Source: an uncultured euryarchaeote
GTDB lineage: Archaea > Thermoplasmatota > Poseidoniia > Poseidoniales > Thalassarchaeaceae
Length of the DNA stretch: 10,370 nucleotides
Direction of reading: 5' to 3'
Assembly (NCBI GenBank): GCA_937876055.1
Contig: CALEIW010000229.1
Coordinates: forward strand, 1 to 10,370
The translations under genes and the position numbers were made by a program. The notes beneath the pieces are model-generated. The model saw nothing but the letters and a program-made list of their open reading frames with translations. It ran no database searches and was not told where the DNA came from. The stretch's first letter is position 1. Each line of letters starts with the position of its first letter. Positions 1 to 6,048 of this stretch are shown one piece after another.

Positions 1-277
1 ATCTCTTAGAGATGAACAGGGGAATTTACTTCCTAGATTCAAGATAAAGGTCTGGAATGGGCGAACTCAAGTTTCTATTCATGTACGGGCAACATCACGT
101 GCAAGATGGGTTTTCGATCAACCCACTCGAGCTGGTTTTGTTAGCCATTTGACCTACAATGAATATCCTCTTGAGGTAGAGAAAATTGCAATACTAGACG
201 AGAAAGGTCTGCGTACTATTGACGATTATGAGTGGATTAGAGGCAATGCGGAACATGCCTGGGGCATACTGAATTAA
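1..277 (+). CDS. C-terminal fragment of an unrecognised protein (5' end outside window)
   Basis: A reading frame is open from the first complete codon at base 2 to a TAA at 275-277, giving the last 91 residues of a protein that begins upstream of the window. The fragment is soluble and rich in charged and aromatic residues. It alternates short hydrophobic stretches with charged residues, which suggests beta strands around residues 13-30 and 58-66, and it ends in a tryptophan-containing segment (WIRGNAEHAWGILN). There is no signal peptide, membrane helix or cysteine cluster in the visible part. I do not recognise the family and assign no function. It lies upstream of and on the same strand as the TPR-like gene, 76 bases before its preferred start, so it could share a transcript or end before the TATA-like element near 312-319. 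It is called coding because the frame is open throughout, its composition is protein-like, and no competing frame is convincing. Confidence 0.6.
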   Translation, partial: SLRDEQGNLLPRFKIKVWNGRTQVSIHVRATSRARWVFDQPTRAGFVSHLTYNEYPLEVEKIAILDEKGLRTIDDYEWIRGNAEHAWGILN

Positions 278-311
278 TCGCCGATGATTTGGGGCGGTTT
301 ACGCCGCACCG

Positions 312-319
312 TTCATAAC
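312..319 (+). promoter_or_regulatory. possible archaeal TATA-like element before the TPR-like/truA unit
   Basis: The AT-rich octamer TTCATAAC lies about 35-42 bases before the ATG at 354, followed by the Shine-Dalgarno-like GAGGG at 343-347. This spacing fits a TSS around 340 and a short 5' leader. The match to an archaeal box is weak and it has not been tested. Confidence 0.25.
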
Positions 320-342
320 AGGTATCGCAGTGAGAGTTACCC

Positions 343-347
343 GAGGG
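343..347 (+). promoter_or_regulatory. Shine-Dalgarno site choosing the ATG at 354
   Basis: GAGGG lies six bases before the ATG at 354. It is the reason for preferring this start over the in-frame GTG at 330. Confidence 0.5.
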
Positions 348-353
348 ATAGAG

Positions 354-902
354 ATGAGTGCAGACGAGGTAGTTACACAGGCGGCTCAACTGATTACTAG
401 CGGAGACTTTGCAGGCGCTATGGCGGTATTCGAGGGCTATATCGATTCTAACCCAGACGACCCTGCTGGTTACCACGGATGGGCAGAAGCTGCATTATTT
501 GACATACAAGAGAACGGTAACCTAGATGACAAAGGAAACGACCGAATTAACGAAGGTCAAATCAATGCATATTTCCGAAGAGCAGCGAGTATGGCTCCTG
601 AAAATGCAGACTACAATGCTGCATATGCTAACGCTTTAGTGGAATTCGATCGTATTCCTATGGCAGTTAGGCAATTACACAAGTTGGTTGAAATTGGAAA
701 TGCCTCAGATGAAACCGATGTTTCTTTCCATCTCTATGAGGCTGCAAGAGGATTAATCGAGGCAATAGATCTCAAAACTAACTTCGATAGAAGTGCACCG
801 ATTGCAAGACAATATATCTCTGAGGCTGTGACCTTTGCACTTCTAGGCCTAGGTTTTTCATCCGCTGAAGAGGCAATTGAGTACCTCGGACTCGAAGAGT
901 GA
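354..902 (+). CDS. TPR-like repeat protein, function unknown
   Basis: This encodes a 182-residue, all-helical, acidic soluble protein. Residues 3-47 (ADEVVTQAAQLITSGDFAGA then VFEGYIDSNPDDPAGYHGWA) have the spacing of a tetratricopeptide repeat: small residues at the helix-packing positions, a G-D-F turn and a proline before the next helix. Residues 69-116 (AYFRRAASMAPENADYNAAY then a second helix pair) look like a second, degenerate repeat. No enzyme motif, signal peptide or membrane segment is visible, so a protein-binding scaffold role is only an inference from the fold. The ATG at 354 is preferred because GAGGG at 343-347 sits six bases upstream; an in-frame GTG at 330 would add eight residues but has no such signal. 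The gene ends 12 bases before truA, and its last codons overlap truA's ribosome binding site, so the two are probably co-transcribed and perhaps translationally coupled. Confidence 0.72.
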   Translation: MSADEVVTQAAQLITSGDFAGAMAVFEGYIDSNPDDPAGYHGWAEAALFDIQENGNLDDKGNDRINEGQINAYFRRAASMAPENADYNAAYANALVEFDRIPMAVRQLHKLVEIGNASDETDVSFHLYEAARGLIEAIDLKTNFDRSAPIARQYISEAVTFALLGLGFSSAEEAIEYLGLEE

Positions 903-903
903 A

Positions 904-908
904 GAGGG
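904..908 (+). promoter_or_regulatory. Shine-Dalgarno site for the truA GTG start
   Basis: GAGGG lies six bases before the GTG at 915 and begins two bases after the stop codon of the upstream gene. It supports the GTG over the in-frame ATG at 930, which has no comparable site. Confidence 0.55.
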
Positions 909-914
909 TTCGGT

Positions 915-1796
915 GTGGATAGCGACCTAATGATGGTCGCCTTGGGCTACCATGGTGCTAAGTTCCACGGTTCCCAAATCCAACCTGATGTCCGAACTGT
1001 CCAAGGTGAGTTAAAGAAAGCCATCGAAAAATTAGGGTGGTGGACCGAATCCTGTCTTGAGATGTCAAGTAGAACGGACTCAGGAGTAAGCGTAAGGATG
1101 AATTTGGCAACAATTTCTCTTCCAAGGGATGTTTCTAATGTTATTGACGAGCCCTCCTTAGTTTCAGCATTAAATGATCATCTACCCGAAGATCTAGTGG
1201 TCTGGAAGGCTTGTAGAGTTCCTGAGGGCACAAGGTCAAGACTCGCAGAAAAAAGGCTCTATATCTATCGTTTAGAAATGATTCCAGGTTGGCCTTCTGA
1301 CGTAGAATATGAGAGATTTAGTAGTGCTTGCAACCTGTTTATTGGCCAGCATGATTTCACAAATTTCTGCAGGCTCGATTCCGTTAGAAGCCCAATTCGA
1401 AATATTGAGTCCTGCCAACCATGGCAGGATAGTTCAGGAAGCATCGTTGGATTCACTGTGGTTGGAGATTCATTCTTGTGGAATCAAATTCGTCGAATGG
1501 CTTCTTCCCTTCATAAATTTGCAAAGAAAGATATTGAATTAGATGAAATAGCATTGGCTTTAGAAAAACCAGAGGAAACATTAGATCTTGGTCTAGCGCC
1601 AGCTGACGGCCTTATTCTTTGGTCTCTAGCTCATCGTGCATTTTCTCACAAGTTTGAGGTTCCAAATATCATAGAGGGAATCAGTACACCCCCCAAGGGA
1701 AAAAGGATTTACAAACAATGGTTGAACCTAGCCAGGATGGAAAATAGCTCGATCTTAGAGAGAGAATGGTTGAGACTCATCCAAGACGTAAAGTAA
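915..1796 (+). CDS. truA: tRNA pseudouridine synthase TruA (archaeal/Pus3-like)
   Basis: TruA isomerises uridines 38-40 in the tRNA anticodon stem-loop to pseudouridine, in the cytosol and without a cofactor. The 293-residue product shows the family landmarks in order: an N-terminal GYHGAKFHGSQ (11-21) followed by VRTVQGEL (26-33), matching the usual YDGT.YHGWQ..P..TVQ.EL; the active-site loop SRTDSGV (52-58) with the catalytic aspartate at D55; the KRLYIYRL strand (113-120) with the conserved tyrosine region; GQHDFTNF (144-151); the FLWNQIRRM helix (187-195), matching FL.NQ.R.M; and APADGL (228-233), matching AP..GL. The GTG start at 915 is preferred for its Shine-Dalgarno site. About 50 residues follow the last family motif and probably form a lineage-specific C-terminal extension. 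The 3' end overlaps the convergent ribK by 20 bases. The family assignment is firm; the exact target positions are inferred from the family. Confidence 0.93.
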   Translation: MDSDLMMVALGYHGAKFHGSQIQPDVRTVQGELKKAIEKLGWWTESCLEMSSRTDSGVSVRMNLATISLPRDVSNVIDEPSLVSALNDHLPEDLVVWKACRVPEGTRSRLAEKRLYIYRLEMIPGWPSDVEYERFSSACNLFIGQHDFTNFCRLDSVRSPIRNIESCQPWQDSSGSIVGFTVVGDSFLWNQIRRMASSLHKFAKKDIELDEIALALEKPEETLDLGLAPADGLILWSLAHRAFSHKFEVPNIIEGISTPPKGKRIYKQWLNLARMENSSILEREWLRLIQDVK

Positions 1797-2211
1797 CCAT
1801 ATCTTCATCAGAACAAGGTAATCTTTCGCGTAGGAAAGAACTCGAAATCACCTCGGCTGTTTTAGTATGTCGAGTTAAATCAGGGATTAGAATTGCACAT
1901 TTTATCCAGTTCTCTCCATCTGATGAAATACTTGCAGGGAAAGCAGTAGCGCCACCGAAAGACCGACCTTCCCGTTCAAATCCTGCGATTCTAATCGATT
2001 CTATATCTGCTGAAATTTCACCTTGCTCTAAGCCTGCTATGGTTCTCAGTTCTTGGTAGGTGCTAATTCCTTCCTCTAGAATATCTACATTGAGAGTACC
2101 CGGCCATGCACCAGATCCTAGGACCGTTTTGAACTGCTCTTGATAGTGACTTTGGGCCATGAAAACATGAGCCCTTCCAAGTCCACTTGTGACTGTCCCA
2201 GACAGTTCCAT
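1777..2211 (-). CDS. ribK: CTP-dependent riboflavin kinase (RibK, DUF120)
   Basis: Archaeal RibK phosphorylates riboflavin to FMN using CTP rather than ATP, in the cytosol, and replaces the bacterial RibF kinase. The 144-residue length is close to the usual size of the family. The sequence carries the DUF120 landmarks: TVTSGLGRAHVFMA (6-19), corresponding to the usual glycine-rich G.V.SG.G segment; the LGSGAWPGTLNV stretch (31-42) with the signature PGTLNV; the IAGFEREGRSFGG strand-turn (75-87); the P110-DLTRHTKTAEVI segment, matching P.RT.H...V.EI; and FLRERLPCSDEDMV (126-139), matching LR..L.L.DGD.V. The ATG at 2211 has no Shine-Dalgarno site but has a TATA-like CTTATTTGTA about 20-29 bases upstream, suggesting a leaderless transcript. 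It follows the PqqB-like gene on the same strand after 44 bases. The call rests on several collinear motifs and is firm. Confidence 0.93.
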   Translation of the reverse strand: MELSGTVTSGLGRAHVFMAQSHYQEQFKTVLGSGAWPGTLNVDILEEGISTYQELRTIAGLEQGEISADIESIRIAGFEREGRSFGGATAFPASISSDGENWIKCAILIPDLTRHTKTAEVISSSFLRERLPCSDEDMVTLRLG

Positions 2212-2230
2212 GACCGTGCGTTGGACCCAT

Positions 2231-2240
2231 TACAAATAAG
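2231..2240 (-). promoter_or_regulatory. TATA-like box for ribK (leaderless-type spacing)
   Basis: On the minus strand the decamer CTTATTTGTA occupies about -29 to -20 relative to the ribK ATG, the distance expected in archaea when transcription starts at or just before the start codon. No Shine-Dalgarno site precedes this ATG, which fits a leaderless message. Confidence 0.4.
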
Positions 2241-2255
2241 CATCAGTATTTTGCC

Positions 2256-3131
2256 TTACAATTCTATGGTCAAGCCTCTCTGACCAATACTATGACCAGC
2301 CTCCTCAACCATGCGAGATTGATAGCTATTCGGATTATTGAGTGGATTGGTGTGGTTAAGGTGAATCAAAATTATTTCACGGCCACCTATACCACCTTCC
2401 TGAAGTCTTGCAAGAGAGTCTTCAACGGTGGGGTGAGGTACATCTTTCATATCTCGACCTGATAGTTCTTCTCCATTCCAAAAGGTTGCATCTAGTAACA
2501 CATGAGTGGCTCCAAGAGACTGAAACCACTCATTTGGATTTGTATATCCTACGGATTTCAAAGTCTGCTCCCAATCATCATGATCTGGAAGAAATAACAC
2601 TCGTTTATTTTCTCCAGAAATTAAAATCGCGTGGGTGTCAGAAGTATCGTCTCTGTGAGGAACGGGTATGAAATCAAACACTACTCCTCCTTGCTGAAAT
2701 TTAGGCAGATTCTGTGAGCCAAAATCTGCTATAACAAATGGAGTCATTAGCTTCTTCTCCTGAAGAATTGAAGCCACAGATTCACTTGCCACAAGTGTAA
2801 GATTACGGCAACCCATCGCTTCTTTACCGAATTGACCGATTCCTTCGATATGACCTAAATGGGCGTGGGTTAGCAATACCGAGTTAGGTCTTATTGGGCT
2901 GTCATATCGACAAGCATCCGCCCATATTTTCAACTGTTCTGGTAAAGCCCTAGTTGCTTCGATTAAGTGCATCCCACCCTGGTTATCCATAACTCCTAGA
3001 GATACTGGAAATCGAACTCTTTCCGGGTTTTCGAATGCTGCATTGCAATTTGAGCACCCACATCCTGCTTGAGGGACTCCCCCGTCTTGGGCAGTTCCAA
3101 GAATTGTCAACGTGGGGACTACGCCTTCCAT
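2256..3131 (-). CDS. PqqB-like metallo-beta-lactamase-fold hydrolase
   Basis: This is a 291-residue metallo-beta-lactamase-fold protein related to PqqB. Near the N-terminus, LGTAQDGGVPQAGCGCSNC (11-29) matches the PqqB opening (LG.A.GGG.PQ..C.C..C) with cysteines C24, C26 and C29 forming the CxCxxC structural zinc site. LLTHAHLGHIEGIGQFGKEA (86-105) carries the metal-ligand histidines H89, H91 and H94; the aspartate of the usual HxHxDH is a glycine, which I recall as normal for this PqqB-like clade. Further candidate ligands are H159, D183-H184 (LPDHDDW), D214 (LLDATFW) and H257/H260 (IHLNHTNPL). There is no signal peptide, so it is cytosolic. No pqqA, pqqC, pqqD or pqqE is present, so PQQ synthesis should not be assumed; it may be an orphan hydrolase or oxidase-type protein. 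It heads a minus-strand pair with ribK and is divergent from the oxoamine synthase gene. The family is secure, the substrate unknown. Confidence 0.85.
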   Translation of the reverse strand: MEGVVPTLTILGTAQDGGVPQAGCGCSNCNAAFENPERVRFPVSLGVMDNQGGMHLIEATRALPEQLKIWADACRYDSPIRPNSVLLTHAHLGHIEGIGQFGKEAMGCRNLTLVASESVASILQEKKLMTPFVIADFGSQNLPKFQQGGVVFDFIPVPHRDDTSDTHAILISGENKRVLFLPDHDDWEQTLKSVGYTNPNEWFQSLGATHVLLDATFWNGEELSGRDMKDVPHPTVEDSLARLQEGGIGGREIILIHLNHTNPLNNPNSYQSRMVEEAGHSIGQRGLTIEL

Positions 3132-3223
3132 ACACCGTGAAGCCCGCTAGTACTGAAAGAGTCGTCGACGAAGTTAGTCTGCCGTTCCGATGAAATCATC
3201 AAGGCAGTCGACCTGTCGAGACC

Positions 3224-4405
3224 GTGAGCGGCGACACCTCGTGGATGAAGGAGCGCTTCGAGGCGCTAAAAGAACAGGGTTTGGAATGGAATCCCCCTAC
3301 TCTCCAATCTGCTAATCAGCCAAGAGTTACAATGGATGGTAAATCAACCATCATGCTCTCGGCCAACAATTATCTGAATCTTACAAATCATCCAAAAATA
3401 GTCCAAGCAATGATTGATGCCACCACAAAATACGGTGCAGGAAGTGGATCTGTTCGAGCTATAGCCGGGACCATGGATATTCATTTAGAAGCAGAAAAAA
3501 AGGTAGCTGAATTCAAGGGTGTTGAGGCTTCTTTGATTTACTCCGCTGGGTACACAGCAAATGTTGGATTAATCCCAACATTAGTGCAGGGAAAACAGGA
3601 TGTAATTATCAGTGATGAACTTAATCACGGCTCAATCATCGATGGAGTCCGATTAACAAAAGCCCAACGCGCGGTTTACTCTCACAATGATATGGGGGCA
3701 TTGGAGGCGGTTCTAAATGAGCATTCCACCGCTGATAGAAAATTGATTATCACAGATGGTGTATTCTCAATGGATGGAGATATTGCACCATTAGATGAGA
3801 TTTCGTCTCTCGCCGAAGAACATGGTGCAATGGTATTCGTTGATGATTGTCATGGAGAGGGCGTTCTAGGTGAAGGTGGAGCAGGAATTGTTGACCACTT
3901 CAAGTTACAAGGAAAAGTAGATTTTGAGGTCGGTTCGTTTTCCAAAGCTTTGGGGGTACAAGGAGGAATTGTCGCAGGTTCTGAGGATGTTCGAACACAT
4001 GCACTGAATCATTCCCGTTCCTGGTTACTATCAGGCAGCCAGCCACCCGGCGTTGCAGCAGCTCAGAAGGCTGCTGTTGAGGTTTTGATGGCAGAACCTG
4101 AACACCATGCAAGGCTTTGGGAAAATACAAATTATTTCAGAGATGAATTGCAATCCTTAGGTTTTGATACAGGTCTATCCGAGACTCCAATTATTCCAGT
4201 AATGTGTGGAGAATCTGCAAATGCGAAGTCGCTTTCTCAATCTTTAGCAAAAGAAGGCGTAATGGCTGGTGCGATCACATTCCCGATGGTAGCCAGAGAT
4301 AAGGCTAGAGTGAGAACTCAAATGTCTGCAGGATTAACTAGAGAAGACTTAGACCAAGTTCTCAGAATCTTCGAGCATGTTGGAAAAAATCTCGGTTTAA
4401 TCTAA
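3224..4405 (+). CDS. kbl: alpha-oxoamine synthase, probable glycine C-acetyltransferase (2-amino-3-ketobutyrate CoA ligase)
   Basis: This is a 393-residue PLP enzyme of the alpha-oxoamine synthase family (fold type I), which condenses an amino acid with an acyl-CoA. Visible landmarks: LSANNYLNLTNHP (45-57); YGAGSGSVRAIAGTMDIHLEAE (70-91), the glycine-rich region before the H-x-x-LE motif; SDELNHGSIIDGVRL (130-144) with H135; TDGVFSMDGDIAPL (177-190); the PLP-ring aspartate motif VDDCHGEGVLG (206-216); and GSFSKALGVQGG (237-248) with Schiff-base lysine K241. The ending RVRTQMSAGLTREDLDQVL (362-380) plus IFEHVGKNLGLI is very like E. coli Kbl, which makes glycine C-acetyltransferase the best guess. 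BioF, serine palmitoyltransferase-like or other acyl specificities remain possible. No threonine dehydrogenase, the usual Kbl partner, is adjacent. A thioesterase follows after 9 bases in a probable operon. The GTG start at 3224 lacks a Shine-Dalgarno site; an ATG at 3245 is the alternative. Confidence 0.85.
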   Translation: MSGDTSWMKERFEALKEQGLEWNPPTLQSANQPRVTMDGKSTIMLSANNYLNLTNHPKIVQAMIDATTKYGAGSGSVRAIAGTMDIHLEAEKKVAEFKGVEASLIYSAGYTANVGLIPTLVQGKQDVIISDELNHGSIIDGVRLTKAQRAVYSHNDMGALEAVLNEHSTADRKLIITDGVFSMDGDIAPLDEISSLAEEHGAMVFVDDCHGEGVLGEGGAGIVDHFKLQGKVDFEVGSFSKALGVQGGIVAGSEDVRTHALNHSRSWLLSGSQPPGVAAAQKAAVEVLMAEPEHHARLWENTNYFRDELQSLGFDTGLSETPIIPVMCGESANAKSLSQSLAKEGVMAGAITFPMVARDKARVRTQMSAGLTREDLDQVLRIFEHVGKNLGLI

Positions 4406-4414
4406 GGTGGTAAG

Positions 4415-4837
4415 ATGGTTGAAACGACTAGTTTGTCCGAAAATCAAATCGATGCGATGATGAAGAGAATACACTCAGTGCCGATTATTGAAACATTACA
4501 AATGGAAATACTTCGACTCGATAAGGGTGAATGCGAAGGCCATGTTCCTCGGGCCATGAAGTGGGATGGGATTTACGAGACATTCCACGGGGGCTTACTA
4601 GGGACAATTGCCGACACCGTGACTTGTTGGGCTATTCTTACAGTAATCGGCTCGGAAGCAAAAGTCGCTACTACTGATTTCAACATAAGATTCCTAAGGC
4701 CTTGCAATACTGATGTTCGATGTGTTGCAAGGGTGATTAAGGCAGGGAGAACCATGAGCCTCTCGGAAGCGGAACTCTATGATTCAGAAAATAACCTCGT
4801 AGCAGTCGCTCAGGTGAATTACATCAAACTTGACTAA
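4415..4837 (+). CDS. PaaI-type hotdog-fold acyl-CoA thioesterase
   Basis: This is a 140-residue single-domain hotdog protein. The signature FHGGLLGTIADTVTCWAI (57-74) matches the PaaI/4HBT motif HGG....LAD.A, with D67 as the likely catalytic acidic residue. It is followed by the typical TTDFNIRFLRPC strand (86-97), which corresponds to T....NFLRP, and ends in strands RVIKAGRTMSLSEAELYDSE (106-125) and VAVAQVNYI. Family members hydrolyse acyl-CoA thioesters as homotetramers in the cytosol; the acyl group cannot be read from the sequence. The ATG at 4415 is supported by AGGTGG at 4405-4410, which overlaps the last base of the upstream stop codon, so translation is likely coupled to the oxoamine synthase. 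Both proteins act on acyl-CoA, which suggests a shared acyl-CoA pool or proofreading role (inference). It is convergent with the membrane-protein gene, 14 bases apart. Confidence 0.87.
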   Translation: MVETTSLSENQIDAMMKRIHSVPIIETLQMEILRLDKGECEGHVPRAMKWDGIYETFHGGLLGTIADTVTCWAILTVIGSEAKVATTDFNIRFLRPCNTDVRCVARVIKAGRTMSLSEAELYDSENNLVAVAQVNYIKLD

Positions 4838-4851
4838 ATTGTCATCAAGGT

Positions 4852-5520
4852 CTATGCTTCTGAGACGACTTCGTCGAGGTCATCATCATCTAATTCATCA
4901 GGCTCTAAGGAATTATCCGGAGCGATTGTAATTTTCATTCCATCAAATGGATCTAAACCACGGTCTATGCGGTCTAGCATTCTCCATCTTGGAGCATAGG
5001 ACAGATGAATGTAAAGAGGGCCGGGTAAAATCGCGAGGAACCATCCAATACTACTTACAAATTCAGGTGCTTCTCCAATCATGGCCCAAGTCAATAGTAG
5101 TAGACCGATGAAAGGTACTGGGAAGAGATAGCGTCTGCGATTTTCAAGCCTAACAGGTGGGCGCTTGAACAAACTAGAAATTAGTAAAGAGAAGCCTCCC
5201 AAGCTAGCGGTCATTGCACAAAAGATCAGACTGATTGTTCCCCAGTCAACCACCATATCTTGCAAACCAGTAGAATCTTCCCAACCGGCGTAAGCAAATG
5301 GGACAATTAGAGTCATACTAGCTAGAATTCCATACACCATTCCAACAAAAATAGGGTGGCAAATAGTCAATGGATACCTTAGGAATAACTGACTAAGAGA
5401 ACCACCTTCTAACATGAGCCTGTGGTCTTCGTCGAGACCCTCCAGTACCTCACGCCAGCCAGCCATCGTGCGGCGGCAAGAATCGGATTCTAATACCGTT
5501 CCTATGAAAAAACGAGTCAT
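4852..5520 (-). CDS. four-helix integral membrane protein of unknown function
   Basis: I do not recognise the family of this 222-residue protein. The N-terminal ~50 residues are amphipathic and charged, with no signal peptide. Four hydrophobic segments follow at about 56-78, 95-117, 131-147 and 155-175. A loop rich in arginine and proline (FKRPPVRLENRRRY, 118-131) lies between the second and third and is likely cytoplasmic by the positive-inside rule. The protein ends in a short basic stretch and a strongly acidic tail (EPDELDDDDLDEVVSEA, 206-222). These features suggest both ends face the cytoplasm. The start lies 15 bases after the DUF309 stop on the same strand, so the two are probably co-transcribed. 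No catalytic motif is visible and no transport or enzyme role is claimed. The ATG at 5520 has no Shine-Dalgarno site, but an AT-rich CAAAAATAATC lies 14-24 bases upstream. Confidence 0.72.
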   Translation of the reverse strand: MTRFFIGTVLESDSCRRTMAGWREVLEGLDEDHRLMLEGGSLSQLFLRYPLTICHPIFVGMVYGILASMTLIVPFAYAGWEDSTGLQDMVVDWGTISLIFCAMTASLGGFSLLISSLFKRPPVRLENRRRYLFPVPFIGLLLLTWAMIGEAPEFVSSIGWFLAILPGPLYIHLSYAPRWRMLDRIDRGLDPFDGMKITIAPDNSLEPDELDDDDLDEVVSEA

Positions 5521-5535
5521 CTGAGCAGATATCGA

Positions 5536-5967
5536 TTATTTTTGCAAACCGATATGTACAGAAGTAGTTTCTATATTCCATTTGGGGCTATTTTCAGATG
5601 CATCTCGGATGAAGGGGATTAATGACACACGTAAACCAGCCACATCTACGCCCCAAATCCCATGTTTAACACCTGATAATCGAGTGAGTAGTTTAGAGGC
5701 CATATTTACCACTCCTCTAATTTTCTTTCTTTCATAATTATACAATAATGCTGCAATTTGGATAATCCCCTGAACTGCATCTGTTTCTATTGGTTTATCT
5801 AGAGGCTTAAGCGATTTCCAGAGGTCTTCCCAGGATTCATGAGCATGCCAAAATTTTCCTTCATCAAATAATTCGCAGCCTTCAATAAACAGATTTTTTT
5901 GTTCTTCATCTAGTTCATCCCAAGCCATTAAATTTGAATCATGAGGCATTGGTTGTTGACCATTCAT
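5536..5967 (-). CDS. DUF309 family protein
   Basis: This is a 143-residue helical protein matching the DUF309 family. The signature is FIEGCELFDEGKFWHAHESW (27-46) followed by EDLW, corresponding to the family pattern F..G..lFn.g.yweAHE.wE..W, with H43, E44, W46 and E47 as the conserved polar and aromatic core. A second family segment, AVQGIIQIAALLYNYER (64-80), matches the usual lQGLIQlAaa..h. Members are small soluble all-alpha proteins without an established biochemical function; the conserved His/Glu/Trp cluster hints at ligand or metal binding, but that is speculation. The start at 5967 has GGGAG about nine bases upstream. The gene leads a minus-strand pair with the membrane protein and is divergent from the citrate synthase gene across 81 bases. 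The family call is confident; the function is unknown. Confidence 0.85.
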   Translation of the reverse strand: MNGQQPMPHDSNLMAWDELDEEQKNLFIEGCELFDEGKFWHAHESWEDLWKSLKPLDKPIETDAVQGIIQIAALLYNYERKKIRGVVNMASKLLTRLSGVKHGIWGVDVAGLRVSLIPFIRDASENSPKWNIETTSVHIGLQK

Positions 5968-5999
5968 CGCCTCTCACTCCCTTACTCCTATGGACGCAG

Positions 6000-6008
6000 A
6001 CATTATGA
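6000..6008. promoter_or_regulatory. possible shared AT-rich promoter element between DUF309 and citrate synthase genes
   Basis: The 81-base divergent region has one AT-rich core (ACATTATGA on the plus strand) near its middle, about 41-49 bases before the citrate synthase ATG and 33-41 bases before the DUF309 ATG. Both genes have Shine-Dalgarno-like sites, so short leaders are expected. The rest of the region is GC-balanced. This is a weak inference. Confidence 0.22.
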
Positions 6009-6034
6009 CGGGTTCCCTGCCGAGTACAATCGAT

Positions 6035-6042
6035 AGGAGGGG
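6035..6042 (+). promoter_or_regulatory. strong Shine-Dalgarno site for citrate synthase
   Basis: AGGAGGGG lies six bases before the ATG at 6049 and is the best ribosome binding site in the window. It selects 6049 over the out-of-frame ATG at 6044. Confidence 0.65.
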
Positions 6043-6048
6043 TATGGG

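Noticed and set aside
293..305. Small hairpin GGCG-GTTTA-CGCC after the first gene, as a possible terminator
   Set aside because: The stem is only four base pairs and is not followed by a T-run, and archaeal terminators are usually T-tracts without a needed hairpin.
1766..2059. 97-codon plus-strand frame overlapping truA and ribK
   Set aside because: It lies across two well-supported genes and its product shows no recognisable motif.
3132..3223. Repeated GTCGAC palindromes (3164-3169 and 3207-3212) in the divergent region between the PqqB-like and oxoamine synthase genes
   Set aside because: Six-base palindromes in a 92-base GC-balanced region are easily chance; the flanks do not extend the match beyond a few bases and no clear TATA box accompanies them.
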